Source: Pseudonocardia sp. DSM 110487 (GTDB lineage Bacteria > Actinomycetota > Actinomycetes > Mycobacteriales > Pseudonocardiaceae). From it: a stretch of 64,000 nucleotides of DNA. The DNA lies in NCBI RefSeq assembly GCF_019468565.1, contig NZ_CP080521.1, forward strand, positions 3,348,001 through 3,412,000, given 5' to 3'. The notes beneath the pieces were generated by a model. The model was not told the DNA's origin and made no database searches. It was given only the letters and a program-made list of their open reading frames with translations. Shown here in pieces: positions 1-9,436 of the stretch (positions are counted from its first letter, which is position 1; each line of letters starts with the position of its first letter). A program made the translations under genes and the position numbers.

Positions 1-1
1 C

Positions 2-610
2 CTGGCCGCCGAGGCGATCCGGCTGACCCGGATGCTGCAGACCGCGCTGCCCGCCGACCCCGAGGTGACGGGCCTGCTGGCCCTGCTCCTGCTCACCGAC
101 GCCCGCCGCCCCGCGCGCACCGGGCCCGATGGCGAGCTCGTCCCGCTCGCCGAGCAGGACCGCACGCGCTGGGACCGCGCCGCGATCGTCGAGGGCATCG
201 GGCTGGCGGTGGCGGCGCGCCGCGCCGGGGTGGTGGGGGAGTACCAGCTGCAGGCATCCATCGCTGCGGTGCACGACGCCGCCCCGACCGCCGCCGACAC
301 CGACTGGGCCCAGATCCGGGTCCTTTACGAGCTGCTCGAACGTGTCACCGACAACCCGGTCGTCACGCTCAACCGAGCCGTCGCCGTCGCCATGACCGAC
401 GGGGTGGGCGCCGGGCTCGCGCTGCTCGACGAGGTCGCTCCGCGGCTGGCCGGGCACCACCGCCTCGACGCCGTCCGCGCGCATCTGCTGGAAGAGGCGG
501 GGGACTCGGCCGCCGCCGCCCGGCACTACGCCGCCGCTGCCGCCCGCGCGGTGAACCTCCCCGAGCGGCAGTACCTCACGATGCGGGCGGCCCGGCTGCG
601 ATCGCTATGA
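2..610 (+). CDS. ECF sigma factor with DUF6596-type C-terminal domain, C-terminal part only
   Basis: The reading frame is already open at the left edge, so only about 202 C-terminal residues are present. They are helical and alanine-rich, with LLALLLLTDARRPART, then ALYELLERVTDNPVVTLNRAVAV-like text and a final R-Q-Y-L-T-M-R-A-A stretch. This is the pattern I know from the helical tail of ECF42-type sigma factors (DUF6596), which replaces an anti-sigma factor in that group. The sigma-2 and sigma-4 regions lie outside the window, so DNA-binding residues cannot be checked. The gene converges on sigA and shares a hairpin terminator with it. Confidence 0.8.
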   Translation: MAAEAIRLTRMLQTALPADPEVTGLLALLLLTDARRPARTGPDGELVPLAEQDRTRWDRAAIVEGIGLAVAARRAGVVGEYQLQASIAAVHDAAPTAADTDWAQIRVLYELLERVTDNPVVTLNRAVAVAMTDGVGAGLALLDEVAPRLAGHHRLDAVRAHLLEEAGDSAAAARHYAAAAARAVNLPERQYLTMRAARLRSL

Positions 611-631
611 CATTGCGTGATCGCGTGGTAG

Positions 632-661
632 TCGGTGACCAGCATTCTCGCTGGTCACCGA
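632..661. terminator. bidirectional hairpin terminator between ECF sigma factor and sigA
   Basis: A perfect 12-bp inverted repeat (arms 632-643 and 650-661, core CGGTGACCAGC) with the 6-nt loop ATTCTC lies between two convergent stop codons at 610 and 681. There is no strong T-run, as is common in high-GC actinobacteria. The placement makes a shared terminator the simplest reading. Confidence 0.75.
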
Positions 662-680
662 ACTCAACGCTAGATCAGTC

Positions 681-2087
<1,407 letters not shown>

Positions 2088-2227
2088 TAGGCCCTCTCGC
2101 TGCGTGCGCTCTATGGTGCGCCGGGAGACGTCGAGCTCCGGCTGCTGGACGAGATGTTGTGCGATACCTCGACGGATGGCGTCCGCTGTCAAGTCTTCGG
2201 GGCCATCCCGTTTCGGGGTACTGCGCC

Positions 2228-2256
2228 ATTGTAACTGCGCGTGCTCCGGGTGTCCG
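2228..2256 (-). promoter_or_regulatory. probable sigA promoter
   Basis: On the minus strand a TACAAT -10 box (2233-2228) is preceded after 17 nt by CGGACA (2256-2251), which matches only the GACA half of a -35 consensus. It lies about 140 bp upstream of the chosen sigA start in the sigA-suhB gap. A TTGACA (2192-2187) closer to the gene lacks a good -10 partner. Inferred from motif and spacing only. Confidence 0.45.
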
Positions 2257-2321
2257 AAGCTGCGCCCGGTGGTCGCTCCGGGGCCACTGGTGCGCACACA
2301 CGCGCGGTGCGATGTGGTCGG

Positions 2322-3215
2322 ATGGTCACCGTGAACGAGGCCCGTCCCACCGCTCCGACCACTCCCGCCCAGCCGGCGACGCTCGCCGGCGACGAGCCGG
2401 CCGACCTGCGCCGCGTCGCCGAGGACATCGTGACGGAGGCCGCCGAGCACCTCGGGAAGCTGCCGCGCCCATGGGACGAGCTCGGCGGCACGGGCGTGGC
2501 CACGAAGAGCACACCGACCGATGTCGTCACCGAATCCGACCACGCTGTCGAGTCCCTCATTCGCGAGCGGCTCGGCGCGCTCCGGCCCGGCGACGTCGTC
2601 GTGGGGGAGGAGCACGGGAGTACCGCGGGCGAGTCACGCACCGTCTGGCTCGTCGACCCGATCGACGGCACGGTCAACTTCCTGTACGGCATGCCGTGGT
2701 ACGCGATCTCGGTCGCCGCCGTCCGCGACGGCGTGTCGGTGGCGGGTGCCGTGATGGAGCCGGCTTCCGGGCGGCTGTGGAGCGCCGCGGCGGGCGAGGG
2801 CGCCACCTGCGACGGGCGGCCGCTGCGGGTGTCCGGGGCCACCGACCTGTCGCTGTCGCTGCTCGGCACCGGGTTCTCCTACCGGCCCGAGCGCCGCGTA
2901 CGGCAGGTACGCATGATCGGCGGCATGCTGCCGCACGTGCGGGACGTGCGGCGGGCCGGTTCCGCATCGCTCGACCTGTGCGCCGTCGCCGCAGGCTGGG
3001 CGGACGCCTACCTCGAGCACGGCTGCAACTGGTGGGACTGGGCGGCCGCCGCGCTGATCGCGCAGGAGGCGGGCGCCCTCGTGCGCACGCCGGGGCCGAC
3101 GGGCAGCGTGCCCCCCGACGACGGGCTCGGAGCGGACGCCCTCTTCGCCGCCACCCCCGCTATTGCCGAGGAGCTCGCCGCGCTGGCCCGGGAGCACGGC
3201 GCAGCGGACGTCTGA
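2322..3215 (+). CDS. suhB: inositol monophosphatase family protein
   Basis: 297 residues from the ATG at 2322; a GTG at 2331 is an alternative. No clear ribosome site precedes either. Metal-binding motifs of the Mg2+-dependent, Li+-sensitive phosphatases are present: VGEEHG near 95-99, WLVDPIDGT at 109-117, and [11 protein letters not shown] near 235. The likely reaction is hydrolysis of inositol phosphates, feeding the phosphatidylinositol, mannoside and mycothiol pathways of actinobacteria, though family members vary in substrate. It sits beside sigA as in mycobacteria; the polyphosphate glucokinase gene ppgK that lies between them in M. tuberculosis is absent here. Confidence 0.9.
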   Translation: MVTVNEARPTAPTTPAQPATLAGDEPADLRRVAEDIVTEAAEHLGKLPRPWDELGGTGVATKSTPTDVVTESDHAVESLIRERLGALRPGDVVVGEEHGSTAGESRTVWLVDPIDGTVNFLYGMPWYAISVAAVRDGVSVAGAVMEPASGRLWSAAAGEGATCDGRPLRVSGATDLSLSLLGTGFSYRPERRVRQVRMIGGMLPHVRDVRRAGSASLDLCAVAAGWADAYLEHGCNWWDWAAAALIAQEAGALVRTPGPTGSVPPDDGLGADALFAATPAIAEELAALAREHGAADV

Positions 3216-3246
3216 GTCGCCCGGCGCTACTCGACCACCGGGTCGG

Positions 3247-3906
3247 TCAGCAGTTGGCGTCGCGCGCTTCCTCGACGAGCTCCGGGTCCACGGTCGTCGG
3301 GGCGGGGGCGGCCTCGGCGGCGTTCGGGTCCGCGTTCGCCGCTCCGTCCGTGCCGCCGCCGGGCTCGGTGAGCTGGTCGAGCGCGTCGCGCGCCGCCCGG
3401 CCGGGGTTGAAGTCGCCGAAGCCGGTGCCCACCGAGATGTCCACCCCTGCGTCCGGTCGGCCGTCCCGCACCAGCTCGGCGCACGGCATCACGAGCGTGA
3501 GCGTGCTGGCGGCGGCCTCACCGGCCGCGCCGAAGCGCAGCTGGCCGTAGCACTCCATGTTCTCGTTCGGGAACAGCGGGTCGTTGCCCGTCCCCTTGAC
3601 CGAGAACCCGAGGTCGCCGAGCTGTGCGGCCACGAGGCTTGCCTGCCCGCGCTGCCCGCCCGCGTTGAACACCTGCACCTCGACCGCAGCCGGCGGGGCC
3701 GGCGTCACCTGGTCGAGGGCGCCGGTGGACAGCACCTCGCCCGCGGGCGGGTTGGGTACCGGGCACGACGTCGCGCTCGACGCGCCGCCGGCGTTGACGA
3801 GCACGACGGTCCACGTGGTGATCGCCAGCACGGCCAGCACGCTGACCACGACGAGCACCGGGCCTCGCCTGCGGCGCTGGTAGGGGCGGGTACGGGCAGC
3901 GGTCAT
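3247..3906 (-). CDS. cei: membrane-anchored LytR C-terminal domain protein (Cei-like envelope protein)
   Basis: 219 residues. A basic N-terminus (TRPYQRRRR) is followed by one membrane segment at about 16-38 (VLVVVSVLAVLAITTWTVVL). The outside part has a LytR_C fold around 70-150 (AVEVQVFNAGG, GLATQLGDLGF-like text) and an Ala/Pro/Asp-rich tail ending in Cys. In M. tuberculosis the positional homologue Rv2700 (Cei) is needed for envelope integrity. The ATG at 3906 overlaps the TGA of the upstream phosphotransferase gene by ATGA, so the two are probably translationally coupled. It lacks the catalytic LCP domain, so it is not a ligase. Confidence 0.85.
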   Translation of the reverse strand: MTAARTRPYQRRRRGPVLVVVSVLAVLAITTWTVVLVNAGGASSATSCPVPNPPAGEVLSTGALDQVTPAPPAAVEVQVFNAGGQRGQASLVAAQLGDLGFSVKGTGNDPLFPNENMECYGQLRFGAAGEAAASTLTLVMPCAELVRDGRPDAGVDISVGTGFGDFNPGRAARDALDQLTEPGGGTDGAANADPNAAEAAPAPTTVDPELVEEARDANC

Positions 3907-5012
3907 CGGTCGAGTCCCTCCGCGAGCACGTGCTGGCCCAGTGCGACGAGCGGGGCGAGGCTGCCGTCGAGCCCGGCGGCCATGGATGCCGGCACCATTC
4001 CCGCCTGCACGCGGGCGAGGATGCCGGCGAGCACCACGCCCAGCTTGAACGCGCCGAAGGCGACGTACCACGGCAGTGGGGCGAGGTCGATGCCTGATCC
4101 CGCGGCGTAGGCGGCCGCCACCTCGTCGCGGCGCAGGAAGCCGGGCAGCCGGGTGGGGCTCGACAGGTGCTGCGCGGCCCGCCAGACCGGGTGCTCGTCG
4201 GCCTGGTGCCAGTAGACGAGCAGCAGTCCGAGGTCGGCGAGCGGGTCGCCGAGCGTCGAGAGCTCCCAGTCGAGCACCGCGCGGATGCGCCCCGGGTCGT
4301 GGGCGTCGAAGAGGCAGTTGTCGATGCGGTAGTCGCCGTGCACGATCGTGTGTCGCTGGGTGGCGGGCACGGTGGCCGCGAGCCGCTCGGCGAGGCCGGA
4401 CAGCTCGGCCGCCGTGGCTGCATCCGTCGGCACGCCGTCGCGGGCCTGCTCCCACTGCGCCACCCAGCGGCTCACCTGCCTGGTGAGGAAACCTTCCGGC
4501 CGGCCGAAGTCGCCCAGCCCGACCTCGTGGGGGTCGACGGCGTGCAAGGCCACGAGCACGTCGACGAGCGCGGTGCTCACCCGGCGACGCTCGTCATCGG
4601 AACTCGCCCATCCGGGTGGAAGTTCTCCCAGTGGCACGACGCCCTCGACGAGTTCCATGACGTAGCAGGGTGCGTCCACCGGTGGCCCGCCCGCCGCGGC
4701 CGCCAGCACGCGCGGTACCGGGACGGCGGTACCGGCCAGCGCCATGATCACGCGCCGCTCGCGCCCCATGTCGTGCGCCGTGGCCGCCACCCGGCCCACC
4801 GGCGGACGGCGAAGCACCACCGCGCCTGCCGGGCTCTCCACCCGGTAGGTCAGGTTCGACCGGCCGGCCCCGATCGGATGCAGCGCACACCCATGCCAGC
4901 GCTCGTCGCCGAGCTGGTCGGCGAGCCATGCGCCGACCGCAACCGGGTCGGCCCCCGGCACCGGCGCGGGGCCGCTGTGCGCGCGATCCCCGCGTTCGGG
5001 AGAGACAGCCAC
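3903..5012 (-). CDS. aminoglycoside-phosphotransferase-fold kinase family protein
   Basis: 369 residues from the GTG at 5012. The kinase-like fold shows a nucleotide-binding N-lobe (GRSNLTYRV, VVLRRPP), the catalytic loop VHGDYRIDNCLFD and the metal-binding VLDWELSTLGDPLADLG. This subtype resembles the APH domain of ACAD10/ACAD11-like proteins and is often found with acyl-CoA dehydrogenases; none is next to it here. The substrate is unknown and a role in antibiotic resistance should not be assumed. A TAGGGT box ends 7 nt before the GTG, suggesting a leaderless mRNA. It is an insertion in the otherwise conserved cei to DUF4193 interval and feeds directly into cei through an ATGA overlap. Confidence 0.85.
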   Translation of the reverse strand: MAVSPERGDRAHSGPAPVPGADPVAVGAWLADQLGDERWHGCALHPIGAGRSNLTYRVESPAGAVVLRRPPVGRVAATAHDMGRERRVIMALAGTAVPVPRVLAAAAGGPPVDAPCYVMELVEGVVPLGELPPGWASSDDERRRVSTALVDVLVALHAVDPHEVGLGDFGRPEGFLTRQVSRWVAQWEQARDGVPTDAATAAELSGLAERLAATVPATQRHTIVHGDYRIDNCLFDAHDPGRIRAVLDWELSTLGDPLADLGLLLVYWHQADEHPVWRAAQHLSSPTRLPGFLRRDEVAAAYAAGSGIDLAPLPWYVAFGAFKLGVVLAGILARVQAGMVPASMAAGLDGSLAPLVALGQHVLAEGLDR

Positions 5013-5019
5013 GCTGGGA

Positions 5020-5025
5020 ACCCTA
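5020..5025 (-). promoter_or_regulatory. -10 box of a leaderless transcript (phosphotransferase)
   Basis: TAGGGT on the minus strand, separated by 7 nt from the GTG start at 5012. This TAnnnT-N6-8-start spacing is the actinobacterial leaderless pattern and supports the chosen start. Confidence 0.55.
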
Positions 5026-5260
5026 ACCGCGCATGTGGACGCCACCTCTGGGCGACACGGGCAGGAGTGTGGACGCCCGCGCCCTGGGTTACCCTTCTGC
5101 GCCCCGAGGGGGAGTCCCATTTTCGCGGGCGCGATAGCGCATCACGACCATGAGTGGGGCTGGGTTGAGACGTGCGTCACAGAATTGCCGGGCACAAACC
5201 CCGGCCCTAGGGCGTTGTCCAGCCGCACGACGACGACATGTGTGTAAGAGGGTGGGAGCA

Positions 5261-5563
5261 ATGGCGACCGACTACGACGCGCCGCGGCGCAACGAGACCG
5301 ACGACATGGCCGAGGACTCGCTCGACGAGCTGAAGGCCCGTCGCAACGAGGCCCAGTCGTCGGTCGTGGACGTCGACGAGTCGGACACGGCGGAGAGCTT
5401 CGAGCTGCCGGGCGCCGACCTGTCGGGCGAGGAGCTCACGGTCAAGGTGCTGCCCAAGCAGGCGGACGAGTTCACCTGCGCGAGCTGCTTCCTCGTCCAT
5501 CACCGCAGCCGGCTGGCATCCAGCAGCGGTGGACAGTTCATCTGCCGCGACTGCGCTGCCTGA
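5261..5563 (+). CDS. DUF4193 zinc-ribbon-like protein
   Basis: 100 residues starting at the ATG at 5261, preceded by GGTGGGAGCA as ribosome site. The N-terminal half is acidic; the C-terminal half has FTCASCFLVHH and FICRDCAA, two CxxC pairs that probably bind zinc. It is the positional homologue of M. tuberculosis Rv2699c. The family is confined to actinobacteria and has no established biochemical role. The upstream gap (5013-5260) is non-coding and must hold its promoter; I could not assign -35/-10 boxes with confidence. Confidence 0.88.
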   Translation: MATDYDAPRRNETDDMAEDSLDELKARRNEAQSSVVDVDESDTAESFELPGADLSGEELTVKVLPKQADEFTCASCFLVHHRSRLASSSGGQFICRDCAA

Positions 5564-5616
5564 TCCCCCGATCCACGGGGGAGCGATCCGCCCCGAACCG
5601 CACCCCGGTTCGGGGC
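5564..5616. terminator. tandem hairpins between DUF4193 and DUF3093 genes
   Basis: Two perfect hairpins in a row lie between convergent genes. The first has arms 5564-5570 and 5576-5582 (TCCCCCG/CGGGGGA, loop ATCCA). The second has arms 5590-5600 and 5606-5616 (11 bp, loop CACCC). No T-run follows. Probably a bidirectional terminator. Confidence 0.75.
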
Positions 5617-5641
5617 TGTGTCGTGTTCGGGGAACCGGAGG

Positions 5642-6163
5642 TCAACGGCCGAGCGCCCGGACGAGTGCGTCCGGATCGCGGGTGCTGACGATCCAGTACG
5701 GCGTGTCGCTGTCCGGGTCGGTCACCTCGATCCGGACGACCGGCCCGATCCACGCCCTGTGCATCAGGAAGGCGGCCGGGTCGAGCTCGGGGCCCAGCGC
5801 TGCCTGCTTGCCCTCGCGCGGCACCACGTCGACGTGACCGACGAAGCGCAGCGGGAGGCGGGCCTCGCCGGCCCGCAGTTCGCCGTCCGCCTCGTCGCCG
5901 TCGCCCTTGTCACCATCGCCCATGTCACCGTCGACCCGCACCCGCACGTGGCCGAGCCACACCAACGCCCCGACGCAGAGCGGGATCGTGATCGCGTACC
6001 CGATCCACGAGCGGACGCCCGGGTAGCCCATGTGCACCTCGGCGCCGAGCAGCACCGCCAGGCCGAGCGCCGGCAAGTACCACCACAGCGGCACGGACAA
6101 CCGCTCGTCGAACCGAGGGGTGCCGGACGTCGCAGGCGGGGTGGCCGACTGGTGCTCGCTCAC
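5642..6163 (-). CDS. DUF3093 membrane protein
   Basis: 173 residues from the GTG at 6163. Two membrane segments sit near 28-45 ([15 protein letters not shown]) and 50-70 ([18 protein letters not shown]). A short Asp/Gly-rich insertion ([17 protein letters not shown]) interrupts the following domain, and the C-terminus has [16 protein letters not shown]. It is the positional homologue of M. tuberculosis Rv2698; no function is established. Divergent from dut with only 26 bp between the two starts; its -10 box TACCCT is interlaced with that of dut. Confidence 0.85.
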   Translation of the reverse strand: MSEHQSATPPATSGTPRFDERLSVPLWWYLPALGLAVLLGAEVHMGYPGVRSWIGYAITIPLCVGALVWLGHVRVRVDGDMGDGDKGDGDEADGELRAGEARLPLRFVGHVDVVPREGKQAALGPELDPAAFLMHRAWIGPVVRIEVTDPDSDTPYWIVSTRDPDALVRALGR

Positions 6164-6171
6164 GGCACCCG

Positions 6172-6181
6172 AGGGTAGCCT
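6172..6181. promoter_or_regulatory. interlaced divergent -10 boxes of DUF3093 gene and dut
   Basis: The decamer AGGGTAGCCT reads TAGCCT on plus (6176-6181), 8 nt before the dut GTG at 6190, and TACCCT on minus (6177-6172), 8 nt before the DUF3093 GTG at 6163. The two hexamers share the central TA. Both genes would be leaderless and could not melt this site for both directions at once. Read from sequence; transcription is inferred. Confidence 0.6.
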
Positions 6182-6189
6182 CGCCCGTC

Positions 6190-6723
6190 GTGCCCGGCCC
6201 CGTCGATACTCCCCAGCGCGAGCCGCTCACCGCACCGCTCGTACCGGCGCCCGCGCCCAGCGTCGAGGTGATGATCACCCGGCTCGACGCAGGGTTGCCG
6301 GTGCCCTCCTACGCGCGGGCGGGCGACGCGGGCGCGGATCTGCACTGCACCACCGACGTCGTGCTCGCGCCGGGCGAGCGGGTCGTCGTCGGCACCGGCG
6401 TTGCCATCGCCCTCCCACCCGGGTACGCCGGGTTCGTCCACCCCCGGTCCGGGTTGGCCGCACGCACCGGGCTGTCGATCGTCAACGCGCCGGGCACCGT
6501 GGACGCCGGCTACCGGGGTGAGATCCTGGTCTGCCTGATCAACCTCGATCCGCGCGACGAGCTGCGGCTGCGCCGCGGCGACCGGATCGCCCAGCTGGTG
6601 GTGCAGAAAGTGGAGTACGCCCGGTTCGTCGAGGTGGCGGAGCTGCCCTCGTCCGAACGCGGCGCGGGTGGCCACGGATCCACCGGCGGGCACGAGCGGC
6701 TGAGCACGGGGGACGGACCGTAG
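6190..6723 (+). CDS. dut: deoxyuridine 5'-triphosphate nucleotidohydrolase (dUTPase)
   Basis: 177 residues; cleaves dUTP to dUMP and pyrophosphate, keeping uracil out of DNA and supplying dTMP synthesis. All five motifs of the trimeric family are visible: [42 protein letters not shown] and the glycine-rich C-terminal GGHGSTGGH that closes the active site. The GTG start lies 8 nt behind a TAGCCT box. It adds about 25 residues before the usual dUTPase beginning; an internal GTG at 6268 is the alternative. The stop TAG overlaps the GTG of the next gene (TAGTG), implying coupled translation. Confidence 0.96.
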   Translation: MPGPVDTPQREPLTAPLVPAPAPSVEVMITRLDAGLPVPSYARAGDAGADLHCTTDVVLAPGERVVVGTGVAIALPPGYAGFVHPRSGLAARTGLSIVNAPGTVDAGYRGEILVCLINLDPRDELRLRRGDRIAQLVVQKVEYARFVEVAELPSSERGAGGHGSTGGHERLSTGDGP

Positions 6724-9434
6724 TGGCGCGACGCGACAGGGGAACCCGCGAAGTCAGGTTCGACAAGGACGCCGATGGGGGCGGGCTGGCGCTCGACACC
6801 GAGACCGCGCTCCCGCCCACCGGCCCCCACGACAGCGACGGCCTCGACCCCGAGGTCACCGATGCGGCCGGCCTCGTCGACTTCGGGTCGATCCGCGTGC
6901 CGGTGCCGCCGGACGGCGCCGTCACCGTCGAGCCCACCACGGGCGACCGCATGCAGGCCGTGCACATCAGGTTGCCGGAGGGCAGGCTGTCGGTGAGCGC
7001 CCTCGCCGCCCCGAAGACGTCGAAGCTGTGGCCCGAGCTCTCCCGCGAGATCGACGGTTCGTTGCGTGAGGGCGGGGCAAGGGTGCGGTCGTTCCCCGGC
7101 GAATGGGGCCGCGAACTGCACGCGACATCCGGCGGCGCCACGTCCGTCTTCGTCGGGGTGGACGGGCCGCGCTGGATGCTCTACGGCGTCGCGACCGGCC
7201 CCAGCGCGCATGCCGCTCACCTCGACGCCGAGCTGCGCCGCATGCTGCGCGGCACCGTCGTGGCGCGCGGGAAGAAGCCCTTCCCGGTGCGCACGATCCT
7301 GCCGCTCGCCATGCCGGACCACCTCGCGGCCGAGGCTGCGGAAACACCCGCGGTGCCCGCGGCGGGCGCCAAGAAGAGGTCGTCGCCGAAGGCGGCCACC
7401 GGCAAGTCGGCGCCGGGTAAGACGGCGCCCGGTAAGACGGCGCCCCCGAACTCGGATGCCGCCTCGGCGGCCGCCAAGAAGGCTGCCGCGCGGCGGGCGG
7501 CGGCGCGCAAGGCCGCCGCGGCGGCCGCGGTCAAGGCGGCGGCGGAGGCGCTTGCCGAGCAGGCGGCGGAGGACAGGGCCGCAGCGGGAGAGCATCCGGA
7601 CACCAGGAGCGCCGTCCGGAAGCCCGTTGCCGGGACGATCCCCACCGGGCCCGGCCCCGACGCGCCGCTGCGCGAGCAGGCTCCGTCGGCGCGCAGGGCG
7701 GCAGCCGCGGCGTGGCGCGCCGCGGAAGAGAACGCAGCGCCGCCGCCCACGGAAGCGCTGCCGGTCGCCCGTCCGGTCGAGGAGTCGCCCGTCACGGAGG
7801 CGTTCCCCCTTGGCGGGGCCGACGTGCCGCCCACCGAGGCTCTGCCCGTCGTCGGCCCGGGTGCCGGTGGCCGGCGCCGGCCGGCCGAAGCGGGTCCGGT
7901 GGCGCCGCCCCCGTCCCGTGGTCGGCGCCACCTGCCGGAACGCCCGGTCGAGCAGTCCTACCCCGGCGGACGGCGCCGGCTGCGCGAGCCCGTGGCCGAG
8001 ATGCCGCCGCCCCCGTACCCGCGCGAACAGGAGAGCGGGCGGCGGCGGCTCCAGCAGCCGGACGGCGCGCTCGGCTCCACCGCGCCATGGGACCTGAGCG
8101 AGCCGGGTGGACGGCGCAGGCTGCGCGAGCCGGACCCCGACTCGGCCGGGCCCGCGTCGGGCAGGCGACAGCAGCGGGAGCCGGGCCCCGACCGGGTGAA
8201 CGGGGTACCCCTGCGACGTGCCGAGCCGTTCGACGCGGACCAGGGAGTCTCCGCGTCCGGCAGGCGGCACCTGCGGGAGCCGTGGGACGGTGCGGAGCCG
8301 GTCGCCGATATTGGTGTCAGCGCGTCGGGCAGGCAACCGTTGCGGGAACCGAGCGGGCCGGTGGCCGACTCGGGTGTCAGCGCGTCGGGTCGTCGGCATC
8401 TGCGGGAACCGTGGGACGAGGCAGAGCGCGGCGGCGGCCCGCAGCCGTGGGAGACGACCCCCGGACGGCCGAACGGGTCGGACGGTTTGCGACGGCCCGC
8501 CGGGGACCACTGGGATGCGGATCCGGCGGACTCCGGCGTGTCGGCGTCGGGTCGTAGGCGGTTGCGCGAGTGGGACGACGCGGCGCCGATGCCGGACACC
8601 GGTGTGTCCGCATCGGGCCGGCAACGCCCGCGGGAGCCGTGGGAGCGGGGACCCGGTGACGCGGACCGGTCGGGTGGACGGCGGCGCCTCGACGAGCTGC
8701 CCGCGCTGCGTGACGACGCGGGCGTCTCCGGAACCGGTCGGCGGCGGTTGCGGGAGTCGTGGGACGGTGCGGCGCCGGACACCGGTCCGCGAGAGCCTGC
8801 TCCGCGGCCGCCGGACGGGTCGGGCGAGTACCACCAGGCCGGTGTGGACGCCCGCTTCCGGCCGGTCGACGACGTCTCCGCGTCGGGCCGCCGTCGCATC
8901 CGGGAGCCGTTGGACGACGTCGCGCCGGTGTCGGACGCCGGCATGTCGGCGACGGGCAGGCGGCACCTGCGGGAGCCGTGGGAGGAAGCCGGGCCGGAGC
9001 CCGGCGCACCGGGCGGATCGGGCGGATCGGGCGGCCGCCGGAGGCTGGGCGAGCCCACGCCGGTCGACCATGGCGGCGGCCGCCGTCGCCGCGAGGCCGA
9101 CGCAGGTGATGACCTGATCTCCGGCACCGGCGGGCGGCGTCGGCTGCACGAACCGGCGTCTGCGCCCATCCGTGACGGGTCGCAGACCGAGCCGTGGCTC
9201 GTCGCGCCCGACGGACCGCTCGACGGGAGCGCTCGCCGCACCCTTGGCGCCCAGTACTTGATCGACACCGGTGAGCAGGACGCCGACTGGGCCACCGACC
9301 TCGGCGACTACGAGGAGCGCCGCGACGGCGGCCGGCACTCAGGGGCGGACGATGCGTCGGACACCACGGTCCGGCTGCAGGCGCTGTTGAACGAGCTGGA
9401 CCCGAACCGCCCGAGACGCCGGCACCGCCGCTGA
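6723..9434 (+). CDS. DUF3710 protein with long Ala/Lys-rich and GRRxLREP-repeat tail
   Basis: 903 residues from the GTG that overlaps the dut stop. Residues 1 to about 205 form the conserved DUF3710 domain (FGSIRVPVP, SVSALAAPKTSKLWPELS, RWMLYGVATGP), homologous to M. tuberculosis Rv2696c, which is only about 260 residues. Residues about 210-290 are a basic Ala/Lys/Arg stretch (KKAAARRAAARKAAAAAA) like histone H1 tails. From about 380 to 815 roughly 18 copies of a G-R-R/Q-x-L-R-E-P-W-D unit follow, many preceded by GVSASG, separated by acidic Gly/Pro/Asp linkers. TEALPV also recurs near 345-380. Function unknown; the tail looks disordered and could bind DNA, RNA or partner proteins. The stop is 2 bp from that of the convergent hydrolase gene. 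Confidence 0.85.
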   Translation: MARRDRGTREVRFDKDADGGGLALDTETALPPTGPHDSDGLDPEVTDAAGLVDFGSIRVPVPPDGAVTVEPTTGDRMQAVHIRLPEGRLSVSALAAPKTSKLWPELSREIDGSLREGGARVRSFPGEWGRELHATSGGATSVFVGVDGPRWMLYGVATGPSAHAAHLDAELRRMLRGTVVARGKKPFPVRTILPLAMPDHLAAEAAETPAVPAAGAKKRSSPKAATGKSAPGKTAPGKTAPPNSDAASAAAKKAAARRAAARKAAAAAAVKAAAEALAEQAAEDRAAAGEHPDTRSAVRKPVAGTIPTGPGPDAPLREQAPSARRAAAAAWRAAEENAAPPPTEALPVARPVEESPVTEAFPLGGADVPPTEALPVVGPGAGGRRRPAEAGPVAPPPSRGRRHLPERPVEQSYPGGRRRLREPVAEMPPPPYPREQESGRRRLQQPDGALGSTAPWDLSEPGGRRRLREPDPDSAGPASGRRQQREPGPDRVNGVPLRRAEPFDADQGVSASGRRHLREPWDGAEPVADIGVSASGRQPLREPSGPVADSGVSASGRRHLREPWDEAERGGGPQPWETTPGRPNGSDGLRRPAGDHWDADPADSGVSASGRRRLREWDDAAPMPDTGVSASGRQRPREPWERGPGDADRSGGRRRLDELPALRDDAGVSGTGRRRLRESWDGAAPDTGPREPAPRPPDGSGEYHQAGVDARFRPVDDVSASGRRRIREPLDDVAPVSDAGMSATGRRHLREPWEEAGPEPGAPGGSGGSGGRRRLGEPTPVDHGGGRRRREADAGDDLISGTGGRRRLHEPASAPIRDGSQTEPWLVAPDGPLDGSARRTLGAQYLIDTGEQDADWATDLGDYEERRDGGRHSGADDASDTTVRLQALLNELDPNRPRRRHRR
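7862..9160 (+). repeat. coding repeats, about 18 copies of a GRRxLREP unit
   Basis: Within the DUF3710 gene the codons for S/G/T-G-R-R/Q-x-L-R-E-P recur irregularly every 20-40 codons. The best-conserved copies (about 8240-8420, 8870-8980) share GTxTCxGCGTCGGG-like DNA before the motif, so the expansion is visible at DNA level too. Spacing varies, so this is not a simple tandem array and not a CRISPR. Confidence 0.85.
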
Positions 9435-9436
9435 TC

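Noticed and set aside
7862..9160. A CRISPR-like repeat array
   Set aside because: The repeats are irregularly spaced, in frame, and imperfect. They code for a GRRxLREP protein motif and no cas genes are present.
6510..9338. A 942-codon minus-strand frame opposite the repetitive DUF3710 gene
   Set aside because: It mirrors the repeats of the plus-strand gene, has no recognisable domain and no ribosome site. The plus frame has the conserved domain and the coupling to dut.
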